Positions 38,101-48,449 of a stretch of DNA of 64,000 bases are shown here, piece by piece. The notes beneath the pieces are model-generated. The model ran no database searches, had not been told where the DNA came from, and saw only the letters and a program-made list of their open reading frames with translations. This DNA comes from Tetradesmus obliquus (taxonomy: Eukaryota > Chlorophyta > Chlorophyceae > Sphaeropleales > Scenedesmaceae). Made by a program: the position numbers and the translations under genes. The stretch covers positions 1,076,501 to 1,140,500 of the forward strand of contig CP126191.1 in assembly GCA_030272155.1 (NCBI GenBank), given 5' to 3'. Each line of letters starts with the position of its first letter. Positions within the stretch are counted from its first letter, which is position 1.

Positions 38101-39244
38101 GCCGCAGCCGGCGCCCGTGGCGACCCTGCTGTTGATGAATCGCAGCCATCGCAGTCCTGCTGCTGCCAGGCCCTGTGCTGCTGCTGCAAGGGGCTGCCAT
38201 AGCGCCTTGGGCTGCTGCAGGCGCTGCCGGCTGCTCTGCTGGGGCTGCCGTAGCGCCGCACAGGGCTGCTGCTGCATGCTGAGCTGGCTCTTAGCACTGC
38301 ACTAGGGCTGGCTGGTGGCCACTGCCGCTGCTGGTTTGTGAGGTCTGCAAAGAGCTGTGGTGTCTGCTGCTGCTGCTGCTGTGTGCTTTCCTGCAGCTTG
38401 AAGCCATGTGCCGCGTTGTCAGCTACTGCACAGGCGACAGCGAGTGCCGGCTGCCAACGCTGTGGGTACTGGCTGCGGGAGAAGACCTGCAGCTGCCATG
38501 AGTATGTGTAGCTGTTGCTTGCAGGATCGTATGCTACTAGCAGTGGGTAGCGCACAGCAAAGCGCAGGCCTGTGTACTCCAGCATTATGCGTGCATAGCC
38601 GCACTTTGACAGCACAGCGATACGCGTGCTGTCTGGTAGCTCGACCAGCCCTTGCTGAAAGGCCTCTGCGGCTGTTGCTGGCCAGCAGGTGTAGGTGATG
38701 GGGAAGTGCAGTGTGAATGTTTGACTGCTGCGCTGTAGCTGCTGCAGCAGTGGGCGGCTGACAGCTGGCATGTCGACGTGCTGGCTGCATGCACGCCAAA
38801 CACAGCAGTTGTCAGAAACAGCATATTAGCATGGAGTGGCTTGCAGGAGGTATAAATGCTGCAAGGAGGTGCTCCTGTTGCTGTTGCATATGCTTGAGAT
38901 AATGCCTTTGGTGCAAGATCTGCACATCTGCAGTAGTATGGCAAGGTAACATTTCAAATCCACAGACGCATGCGCTGCCTCCCTGCTCTGTTAACAGCAG
39001 TGCCCTCCACTTACTTGCGGAAGTCCAGCAGCTCTGTGAGTAATGGGACAAAGCGTGACAGGCAAAACTCGCACAGCTGCACTGTCCTGGCCCCTGCAGG
39101 GCTGATGTGTGTGAAGCTGCTGCCATCCGCTGACAGCACAAGCAGGGTGTTGTCATGGTAGACTGCCTTGACAGAGGCATCAGCAGCAACGTATATGGCC
39201 TCAAGCCTTGGAGGTTCTGGCGTGTTACGGTGTCGGTCAAGCAT
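35190..39244 (-). CDS. C5orf34-like protein of unknown function
   Basis: Seven exons in phase: 39244-39015, 38784-37674, 37624-37562, 37456-36807, 36524-36173, 36049-35891 and 35660-35190 (TGA), giving 1,011 residues. The N-terminus (ASVKAVYHDNTLLVLSADGS, then LCEFCLSRFVPLLTELLDFR) and the C-terminal half (RVRVRFEDRTILSLAADR, MRDGSRRTV, EEYVQ) follow the order seen in animal C5orf34: a polo-box-like strand pair that reads a charged, display-type beta sheet. These are linked here by Ala, Gln and Ser tracts. Known: C5orf34 has no assigned function. I inferred the family from this pattern only, so it needs a profile search. Exon 6 uses the acceptor CATCAG at 36050. No partial exon copies were seen in this gene, unlike its neighbours. 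Confidence 0.6.
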
Positions 39245-39813
39245 GAGTGATGTCAGCTGGGTGCAAGGTTGCTGCTGCTTAAGCTCAACGGCTCATGTTG
39301 CTCTATTGCTGATTTGCGAAACATGCATCAGTTGTAAGAATGCAACCCTCATAAAAAGTATCATCAGAAACACATTATCGTCGAGATGGAGAGTTCCCCA
39401 GCAGACAGACCGACGAGTTTGAACGAGCGGGTCTGTGCGTGACAGCCATAGCGTATGTCTTCCGTTATCTCATCGCCGGCCTCAGCAAACTGCATCAAAA
39501 CATGCGAGAAAGGTATTGTCAGCTGTGATTGTGGTGGCTTGGTGTGGGTGTGGCTGCTCCTCTGACATCATGAGCTGTCAAGAGCCGTGTGATCGCATCG
39601 GCAGAGGGTCGCTCAAGATAAGAACTTTACTAGGTCAAATCGTTCGTGCACTTTCACCTGCAATTGAGCTCTATCTGCATGATCTTGCAGCCTCTGACAG
39701 CACCAGCAGCAGCACTGTGCAGTGCAGCAGCACAACAGCACCTGCAGCCACAGCTTGCAATTCGAAGACTTACAGCCGTGACCAGGAAGCTTTTTGCCAC
39801 AGCATAGCCATAA
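39245..39813. promoter_or_regulatory. Divergent promoter region
   Basis: 569 bases separate the starts of the C5orf34-like gene (minus) and the eleven-exon unknown gene (plus). No TATA box stands out. Both 5' regions must lie here, unless the plus gene has an upstream non-coding exon. Confidence 0.45.
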
Positions 39814-40487
39814 ATGGCGCCCAGGGAGGACTTTGTGTGGGAGACAGATGTGGACACTGCATCGCTGACCGAGCCCAGGCAGCAGCTCAAAGCCAGCGTG
39901 TTCGAGGGCAAGCTGCACGTGCACATCAAAGATCAGACACAGTAAGTAAGACCTTTACTTTATGTGCACGAAGCGTTGGGAGCATGCCCACAATGCAGTT
40001 ATTGGTGTCAATGGTGTCGAGTCGACCTTGGTTGACGATCATTCTGTTGAGGGCCATCAAGCCGCTGTAATTTTCCCAGCATGCTTATCTCATGCGTCTG
40101 AAACATGATCTTCCGGTCCGAGCTCACCAGCCGCAACACTGCTCGCGCTTGCATCTGCTGCCTGCAGTTCTCTTAGCACACATTTCCCTGCCTACAGCAG
40201 TCGCAGCTGTGCACATTCACACACACCACACTGACTGTTCATTGTCTCGCTCCTGCAGCGACATTGATCTGCCAGAAGACGCCTTCACAGACGACATCAG
40301 CGCCAGGCTGGACAACCGCAAGCTGCACGTGCGCATTGCACGCAGGGACCCCGAGGGGCCGGCAATGCAGGTGCGGGTGCAGCTGCGCCTGCAGAACATG
40401 CTGTAGCACATGGCACTTGTGTCCACTGTGCACCTCCAGCAGCTTGTGCCCATGTGAATCTCACAATTACGTTGACAACGCATTCCA

Positions 40488-40529
<42 letters not shown>

Positions 40530-43500
40530 GCCCTTGCAGGAGAAGCGGCTGTTCAACCCTGACCGCCACCCTGTGGAGCTGGACATAGACATGCCCAGGG
40601 AGCTGGCAGCACGCGGAGCACCGTGAGTGCCTGCGGTGTGACTGGTTTCGAGTGCCATGGTTTAATTGGCTTGCAACCTTGATTTGCTTGTGATGTTACC
40701 TGCTGCACTTTAGAGAAGAATATGACCGTATCGCAAGTCTGATTTACAGCTCTCCTGCATCCTGCATGCTGGACAACTAATCCTCAACCCGGACCTTTTT
40801 GTCTCAAATGTGCTGCTGTTGCAGGCTTGCCAACCCCACTCTGTCCTCCAAGACACCTGCAGAGCAGTCTGCAGTCGAGTTCAACCCAGCGCTGTTTGCC
40901 GACCCGGCAACAGCACACAAGATGCCCCAGGTCAACATGGGCAGCTCCATTGTGACTGCCATGCCTGTAATGGTGAACCAGGTGAGCATGTGGTGCTGCA
41001 TGCGGTGCTGCATGCGGTGCTGCTGTGATCTTCTGCAACAGATTGCCGCCGGTCAACATGGGCAGCTCCATCGTAACCACCATGCCTGTGATGGTCAACC
41101 AGGTGCGCTTGCTGTGCTGCTGTGTTTGGCTGTGAGCTGTGTACGGCAACACCTCTGCATTTGCCAACTGGTGATAAACAGTTGCTGTGGTGCTGCTGCC
41201 AGGGCTGTCCTATTCTGTTCTGAACACGCACACAAGAAGGGCATAGGCCAAAGCAGGCTTGCCTGCTGTTCATGTGCAGAACCTATCAGTAGTAACACTT
41301 TGCTGTCATTAATCTCACTGCTGCAACACTGCTGCTTCCTCTCCCTCTCACAGGGCGGGGCCATGGACACTGTGAGCAAGGGTGAGACTGTGGTGCGCGT
41401 GCCTGGCAGCACTGAGACCAAGCACCTGAGCGGCCTGGACAGCAGCGCCAACCCAGAGGAGCTGGCTGCAAAGCTGAGGGACACCGTGGTGAGTGGGACA
41501 CAGCTGTGTTTTCGTTGAGACTGCCGTGAGTGGACACATATGTGGTTGGGACACTGTGGCAAGTGGAGCAGCGCTGACCCAGAGGAGCTGGCTGCAAAGC
41601 CGCGGGGCACAGTGGTGAGCAGGACAAATATGTGTTTTTAGGGAGTATGACGTGTGTGGACACACATGTGTTTGGGGGAGCAGCACTGACAAGGAGGAGC
41701 TGGCTGCAAAGCTGAGGGACACAGTGGTGAGTGGGACAAACATGTGTTCAGGGAGTATGGCGTGAGTGGACACACATGTGTTTGGGGGAGCAGCACTGAC
41801 AAGGAGGAGCTGGCTGCAAAGCTGAGGGACACTGTGGTGGGTGCACACAGTGTTGGGATACTGTGCCGAGTGAAGTAGGCGTCTGGGACACTGTGTGAGT
41901 GACAGAGGCGTCCTACTGTGGTGAGTACAGCGGCTGCGGCAGCGTGCTGGGTGAAAAAGTTGATGCACTGTGGTGAGTAGTAACACGATATGCAGTCTGC
42001 TGACCGACACATGGGACGCACCTTGTGAGGAACTCAACTGCTTACTTATGCGTGTATTTTCTCATGTACCTGCTTAGCCAGAAGAACATCTGCTGGTCCA
42101 GGTCGAGCTGCATGTGTCACACATGCAGCTTCCTGGACCAGCAGATGTGCATCTGGCTCAAGATGTGGCCGGTTTGTGGATAGATGTTGAAGCGGTGTGC
42201 ACTGGTTTGTTGTCATTCTGCTGCAATTGCGGCAGCAGCGGTGATGGTGCGCTGTCACTGCACCTTGAGCTTGCTTGTGCGAACGCAGACTTATCTGCAA
42301 GTGCTGGGCAACCTTGGGATTAGGTGTCAATGCCACAGTCCCTTTGCTCTGTCCATTGATTGCCTAGGCTGTTATTGTCAATCGCTGGTTATTGTCAATC
42401 GCTGCCTCTGGTTTCTTCTTTCACGGGGTTTGCGGCGATGCCTTTTCATGGCCTCGTTGTGGCGCTTATCGATATCCCTGCACTGCTATCACAAGCTGAC
42501 AAGTTTGCTGCCTTTTGTCACACTCACAATCGCCGCTGCGACTACACACCGCACTCGCCGTGCCGCTTACCGTGGTGCACGATGCTGCGCCGCCAGGCGC
42601 CACGGTGCTGCACGACCAGAAGGAGCAAGAGAACGAAGCACAGCGACTTTCTCACAACTATTATGAAGCTGGCATGTACGCTGTCTTCGTATACACAGCC
42701 TGTACCGCTTAAATTTAACCCGCAGGTGCACGACGCCGCACCACCAGGCGCCAAGGTGCTGCACGGCCAGAAGGAGCGCGAAAACGAAGCCAAGTTTGAT
42801 GAGCGAGCCATAACACCTGCCAAGGGCCTTGCTGCTGGCGGCGGCGATGGCGGCACGATTGGTGAAGGCAGTGGAGTGACTGGCATCGAGCGCAACAGGG
42901 CTGCTGCTGCTGGTGCGCCTGCTGGTGATGATGAGCACCTGCTGGCTACTGGAGAGAAAGGGGAGAAGATCAAGTGAGTGGACGGTGGTGGTGGTGTGCA
43001 GGAGCAGCAGGTATTGCCTGTGCGTGCTCTGTGTTTGCGGCTGCTGCTGATGCAGGTGGTGTTGTTTGTGAGACATTGATGGCGTGAACATGCGCATGAT
43101 ATGTTGCATCAGGAGTTGGAAGTTGTGGTGTAACAGCTGGTCCGGTCTAGCTTTGCGCAAGGCTGCTGCTGCTGGTGATGATGAGCAGCTGCTGGCTACT
43201 GGAGAGAAAGGAGAGAAGATCAAGTGCGTGGCGGTTACTGTTGTGCAGGAGTAGCAGTCACTGATGCATGAGGGGCGTGTGATGCTGTGTTTAAGCAGTT
43301 GTGTTTGGGCCTACTGCTGATGCTGAGCATGTGCTGGGGCACGCGGGACATTTGAACAGTTTGAAGCATGTGATGCAGTGGGCAGTGTGTTGTGACAGCT
43401 GGGCAGGTGAGCGAACGGACGTGGGACCACCAACCACCCGCTTCTTCACCTGTCCAGCAGCAACAACACAACAGGCCAACTGTTCAACACGTGTTCGGTG

Positions 43501-46500
43501 CTGTTGTTGCACGCCTGCCAGCCAGTGTATTGTCTTTGACAGCTTGCAAAAGGTGTTACAAGGTCCAGCATGACAGAGCATCTACTTTGTAATGGCCCGC
43601 ACTGCAGGTTGTGACAAGAAAGCACCTCGCAAGCCGCTGCTGTTCTATACCATGGCAGGCTCCACATACCAATCAGTTTGCCACATCTGTTGTGCACTTC
43701 AGGTCGAGCTTCACCAAGTATATGCAGCGTAGAAGGGTAGGCTGTCAGCAATGCACCCCTTCACCCCTCGAGTTTGCATGAACTGCACACATGCCACCAC
43801 TCCGACTTCTCCCGAACTTCAGCACAGTTTCACCAAGAGCAAGGTGGGCATAGAGTGCGAGGATCTGTCCGCAACCCCACCCGTCTCTCCTGACAATTTG
43901 ATGCACTTAACTTACACAAACACCTTGAAAACTGCTGTCACACAGGGCTGACTTCACCAAGAACAAGGTGGGCATGGAGTACGAGGAGCGCACCGCAGCA
44001 GCCGCCTACGTGGACTCAGAGCATGGCGAGCCCATCAGCAGCATGAAGCAGGTGAGGCCAGTGCCTGATATGCTGTACTTGATGTGAAACTGAAGCTGTG
44101 CCTGGAATGACTGGGAGCATGCTGGGCCCATCAGCAGCACGAAGCAGGTGGGGCGGGGTGCCTGAAACAGGTTTGATCAATGTGAAGTACCAGCACGAAA
44201 GCTGTTGAGCTGTGTAATTTCAGAAGCTGCAGCCAGCAACAACCAGTGATACGCGTCGATTGCATCAGCTGATGCTCTGAAATCAAGCGCCATGCAAGCC
44301 GCATGAGACTGTGCATCGATGCAGCTGCTGCCAGTTGCCGAGTGGCTGTTGTTTCCTGGCCACCTGCAGGCGGGCGTGGAGTCGTGTGTGCTGTGCGCGT
44401 GCGCGCCGTGCCAGTGCGGCCAGATGCGCAAGGGCGGCGGCTACGGCAACGACCCTTTCGAGGTGCGGCAGTTGCAGCTTATTTCCAAGGATTATGTTTG
44501 TTGTCCTTCAGCACTTCTCTTTTGAAAGCTGCATGGGCAGTTACACGTGCCTGTTGCGGGGCGCTGTTGGTGTCTGCGCATAAGGAGTGTGGTTTTGGGT
44601 TGTTCAGCTGAACAACCCAAAACCACACTCCTTACCTGCAGGCCAGTGGTTTAATATCGTGTTGTGGCAGCTTTTGCACACCAAGTGCGATGTGTGAAGC
44701 CGACAGTACAGGGTGTTGATGCGCAAGACTGGCGGCTACAGCAACGACCCCTTCGAGGTGGGCAGGGCTGTTGTTGAGCTTTGGTTGTGTAGGTGTTGAC
44801 AGAACGATTGCAGTTTGCATATGCCACTAGCCCTATATACCACACCTGCGGTTGATGTCAGCGTACAAGCCGGCACCGACCTCAGGTGTGGTATACAGGG
44901 CTAGAGGCTGACTATTTAATTGTTATCTTGGCCCATGCAAGGCTGCCTGTGAATTGCTCGTGCTCAATGATCTTTTGCCCGGACAGGGCGTAGCCTGTGG
45001 TGGATCTAACGAGTTGTTGTGGTACCGTGGGTGTTATTGCCTTTTCAGCTGTTGCCTTGTTATTGCCTTGATATTGCCTTGTTTCTAGCTGTTGCCTTGT
45101 TATTGCCTTGTTATTGCCAAACAAACTGTGGCTGCCGAGGGGCACATGGCTGTGAGCTGGAGGAGCTATTGTTGTGTTGGCTGCATGCATTGCCACTGCT
45201 GCTGCCAGTGACAGAGAAAGCCTGGGCCTGCAAGGGTGCTGGCGTGCTATTCATTAGGCTGTGCTTGTGCATGATGCTCAAGAATGGCAGCGGTGTAGCA
45301 CCCATACAGAGGTCTGCTGCTTCTCGCATTGGGGCAGCAGCTATCGTGGAGTATGCGCGAGGTGTTGCGGCTACTGTTCTGACGGCGCCTGTTGCTATCA
45401 GGTTGATCGCCAGTACCTGGGTGCGTGCCGCGCACACAGCCCCGTAGCCCCTGTTTGTGCTCTTTTTGTCTCTTTTTGTCTCTATGGAACACTGGCTCGA
45501 GGTTCTGAAGCGTGCACCGTGTCTGCAGTTCTTGCCTTCAGGACCTCATCCCAGTGTGCCTTGGAAATCGGCAGTCACTGCCAAAACAAAGCAGTTATTG
45601 ATGCAGCAGGTTATTTAATGATTGCTGCTGCTGATGCTGATGATGACGACGACGATGCCCGCCGTCCACAGCAAGCACATGTGTTGCAGGCAATGCTGAT
45701 CGCTGGTGGCATATGTTTCTGTCTGTTTGCGAGCAGATGACGCCGGCTGAGACCAAGCGCAGCGGCAAGCCCGCCATCCATCATAGCACGTTCATGGCTT
45801 TCTTCTGAAGGCTGCTGCTGATAACTTTCGCTGCTGCTGCTGCTGCTGCTGCTGCAGATGACGCCTGCTGAGACCAAGCGCAGCGGCAAGCCCGCCATCC
45901 ACAGCAAGCACAGGGAGGTCACCGGCCGCAACGCACACGACGCGCACGACTACAGGGGGCACGCCAAGCAGGTGACCGGACAGCCAGGCATGCAATTGTG
46001 ACAAGCGGTGATGCAGCAATATTGTGCTTAAATTTCATGGTATGGGTGTACAGCCGTTGCACAGCGCTGCAGTTACATGCAGCCTGCTCACCGCTGTCCT
46101 GCTTGCAGACGGACGCAAGAATCAGCTGCAATGTATGTTATGCCCTGCAACACCCACACTTGCCTGGCAGCCTATGCTAGTGACATGATATCATTGATCT
46201 TGCTTTGGCTCACAGTGCTGCTTCTGCTGCTGCTGCTGCTGCTGCTGCACCTGCAGGTCAATGAGAGCCATGTGGGCATTGGCGGCAAGCTGGCAGACTT
46301 CCAGGGCAACGTGCCTGGTGAGGCGCTGGCTGGGACGCAGCTGATTATTAGGGATCGGGACTGATAAGCAGCTGCGTGTGAGGCTGCTGCCAGCAGATGT
46401 CTAGGGTAACGTGCCTGGTGAGGCGCTGCACAGCTGCTGGCAGGGGCCGCCGCTACACGTGCCAGCATCTGTGCAAGTTGCTCAATAAGCAGAGGAGGGC

Positions 46501-46843
46501 GCTGAAATGACTGAGCTGCCTGCAGCAGCTTGCGCCTGCAAGGTCTGCCTACTCTTCATGAGTCAGATGGCATGGATGACCCAACGTCGCCGCTTATGCC
46601 AAGGCTGTACGAACCACAATTGCGCGCTAATTCCTTGCTGCTGCTGCAGATGGCGTGGGTGACCCCAACGACCCTGCCTACGCCAAGGCTGCACAGGGCC
46701 GCCCCTCACCCCACGGCGCCACACACACTGGCGGCAGTGCCATTGAGTTCCCAGGTGGCCCGGGGCAGCGTCACACCTCTGATGCTGTGGCTGGGGGGCC
46801 TATCAAGGGCGGCAGCAAGACCACCTTCACCACCATGGGCTGA
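39814..46843 (+). CDS. Eleven-exon protein of unknown family with Cys cluster
   Basis: Exons in phase: 39814-39941, 40259-40370, 40540-40622, 40825-40981, 41354-41488, 42726-42973, 43946-44051, 44370-44462, 45858-45971, 46257-46317 and 46650-46843 (TGA), giving 476 residues. I do not recognise the family. The first 90 residues hold two similar strand patterns (LKASVFEGKLHVHIKD and ISARLDNRKLHVRIARR, the second after LPEDAFTDD) that recall an HSP20/alpha-crystallin-type sheet; this is a guess. The rest is hydrophilic, rich in Gly, Ala and Lys and low in hydrophobics, like a disordered or LEA-type protein. Exon 8 holds CVLCACAPCQC, the only Cys residues seen in the protein. The end is GGSKTTFTTMG. 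Clean phase agreement over ten introns makes it a real gene. Nearly every exon has a partial copy in a flanking intron. Confidence 0.8.
41042..41102 (+). repeat. Downstream copy of unknown-gene exon 4 end with donor
   Basis: This repeats VNMGSSIVTAMPVMVNQ and the donor (boundary 41102), 121 bp after the true donor boundary at 40981. One residue differs (Ala to Thr). Confidence 0.9.
41440..41836 (+). repeat. Four tandem copies of unknown-gene exon 5 end with donor
   Basis: The true exon 5 end (EELAAKLRDTV, boundary 41488) is followed by copies ending at 41614, 41726 and 41836, with spacings of 126, 112 and 110 bp. All keep GTG followed by a GT donor. Further decayed traces of actgtggtgag run to about 41975. 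Confidence 0.92.
42073..42162. repeat. Long imperfect hairpin in intron 5 of the unknown gene
   Basis: The arms read acatctgctggtccagg and agctgcatgtgt on the left, and acacatgcagct and cctggaccagcagatgt on the right. The centre is near base 42118. After a 3-base internal loop the arms extend through agccaga/tctggct and ctt/aag. Total arm length is about 40 bases, with only small bulges. Transcribed, it would form a strong stem-loop. Confidence 0.93.
42575..43223 (+). repeat. Copies flanking unknown-gene exon 6
   Basis: Upstream: 42575-42642 repeats the exon 6 start (VHDAAPPGA.VLH.QKE) 151 bp before the true start at 42726. Downstream: 43157-43223 repeats the exon end (DDEQLLATGEKGEKIK) and donor 250 bp after the true donor. 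The same exon thus has an acceptor-type copy on one side and a donor-type copy on the other. Confidence 0.88.
43818..44147 (+). repeat. Copies flanking unknown-gene exon 7
   Basis: Near 43818-43868, FTKSKVGIECED repeats the exon start FTKNKVGMEYEE about 121 bp upstream, with a CACAG acceptor. At 44115-44147 the exon end (GPISSTKQ against GEPISSMKQ) and donor are repeated 96 bp downstream of 44051. Confidence 0.8.
44581..44634. repeat. 54-bp perfect palindrome
   Basis: taaggagtgtggttttgggt runs on through tgttcag and is followed at once by its exact reverse complement, with no spacer. The centre lies between 44607 and 44608. It sits in intron 8 of the unknown gene. It could extrude a cruciform or fold as an RNA hairpin, and such sequences are prone to assembly error. 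Confidence 0.95.
44717..44757 (+). repeat. Downstream copy of unknown-gene exon 8 end with donor
   Basis: MRKTGGYSNDPFE repeats MRKGGGYGNDPFE together with its GTG donor, 295 bp after the true donor. The palindrome at 44581 lies between the two. Confidence 0.85.
44827..44904. repeat. Inverted repeat, 21-bp arms
   Basis: ctagccctatataccacacc on the left (44827-44847) pairs with aggtgtggtatacagggcta on the right (44884-44904) with one mismatch and a 36-base loop. It lies in intron 8 of the unknown gene, about 200 bp from the perfect palindrome. Confidence 0.92.
45040..45118. repeat. Imperfect ttattgcc tandem repeat
   Basis: Seven or so short units of ttgttattgcc and gctgttgcc type follow one another in intron 8. 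No coding value is apparent. Confidence 0.8.
45735..45783 (+). repeat. Upstream copy of unknown-gene exon 9 start with acceptor
   Basis: MTPAETKRSGKPAIH is present after GAGCAG at 45735, 123 bp before the true exon 9 start at 45858. The two share about 45 bases almost exactly. Confidence 0.92.
46396..46610 (+). repeat. Copies of exon 10 end and exon 11 start in one intron
   Basis: Near 46396-46425 the sequence gtctagggtaacgtgcctgg repeats the exon 10 end and donor. At 46566-46610 atggcatggatgaccc repeats the exon 11 start (DGVGDPNDPAYAKA) 84 bp upstream of the true acceptor. Both junction types thus occur in a single 330-bp intron. Confidence 0.78.
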
Positions 46844-48449
46844 ATGATTGGATTGCTGATCAGTGATTGTGCGTGTGCGTGTGTAAGCAACAGAGTTTGT
46901 CGCGGGCGGCAGGAACTGGAGTGCCTGTCTTGCAGACAGTCAGCAGTGCAATGTAATGTTAGTGAGCGTGCTGGCAGCGCCATTGACTTCCCAGGTGGTC
47001 CTGGCCAACGCCACACCTCAGATGCTGTGGCTAGGGGGCCAATTAAGGGCGGCAGCAAGACCACGTTCACCACCATGGGCTGAACAGGACAGATTGCTGA
47101 GCAGCAGGGCCCCTGCTTGTGCGTGTGTCGGCAGGAGAGATATGAGGAGGCGCACAAGGATTGCAGGGCTTGCCTTGCGCGTCTATACCAGTTTGAGGTG
47201 GTGTGTGTCAGCTAGTTGGCAGGTTGTATGGATGCGGTGGTCGTGCCACAGCGCAGATGCTGTGGCTGGCGCGCCAATCAAGGACGGCAGCAAGACCACG
47301 TTCACCACCTTGGGCTGAGATTCTATGGCCAGTATGTGAGGGGCTATGGATGCAGAGCAAGCTGCTGCACAGCAATGGACGCAGCAAGTCAGGATGCTGC
47401 CCACGCACATGTAGCAACAAGATCTTGTTCAAGACCACCGGCGGAGGTGGGATGAGATGAGATTGTGGATGAGTGGTGGACGGGAGAGATGGATGGATGC
47501 AGCGTGCGGCAATGCGCAGCTGCTGTAGCTGTATCAGCAGGAGAGTTGGTGGAGGGGTGTACGGGGTTGTAGCGCTAGTAGTGGACGCATAGGTGAGGCG
47601 GCAGCAACATGCCTTTGTCGTGTTTCCATCCTGCTGCTATTCGGCAGCCTGGCACTGCATGGGGCTGTAAAGTACAGTGCAGGCAAGGTTTTGTGGCAGC
47701 TCTGGTCAGATACGGCGGTCTCACGTCAGTTGTGGTAGAAGGTGTGCAGAGCAGCACAATTGTGTAGCAAGTTGGTAATCAAGTGACTGTCTGACGCAGC
47801 TGCTTGAGGTGGGTTGAACATATGGTGCCGACGCCGGCATGCCATCATGCCATGCTGCGCCACATTTGTGTAGGTGTGGGTGTGTGCCATATGTTGCTTG
47901 TGCATGTGTATGAATGGCAGTAGGTGGCAGCGCAGCTGCTCGCACCATGTGTGGTTTGAGTTGTGCTGTTTGAGCTGTGTTGAAGTTGGCAAATGTTTGC
48001 ATCTGTCAGCAGTCTTCCTACTGATGGAGTCTTGTCACAGGCAGATTGTTGGTTGTGCACAACCAAAGCACGTGCTTTGAGATGAGGTAGCGGTAGCAAC
48101 TGATCTTCAATGATAGGATTGGGCCCCACCCCTTTCAAGCGACATATTCTAAACTTGCCACAGCATCATCGACAGCAGTGGCCTCTGTAACAGCAGCGCT
48201 GGCTGTTATCCAGCGAAGAGGTGCCTGCAGTCTCGTACAACTACTAGCAACATGACGTGGTGCACCACATGTGTACAGATGTACATCGCCGAACCCTGCA
48301 AGGAAGCTGAGCTGCAACGTACCAAGCACCCGCAAACCACAGTGATGCAATGCAATCAACTTCACAAGCTCAGCACAGCTCAGCTCAGCTGTGTGGCACA
48401 CACTGACTGTGTCAGGATTGAAACCAAGCCATGTTGCTGCACTGCCATA
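46844..48449. other. Two more copies of the unknown gene's last exon, then intergenic sequence
   Basis: At 46968-47083 and 47244-47318 the end of exon 11 (HTSDAVA.GPIKGGSKTTFTTMG and stop) is repeated twice past the true stop, with stops at 46843, 47083 and 47318 (240 and 235 bp apart). Between 47320 and 48449 no exon is supported. A convergent minus-strand gene ends at 48450. Confidence 0.85.
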
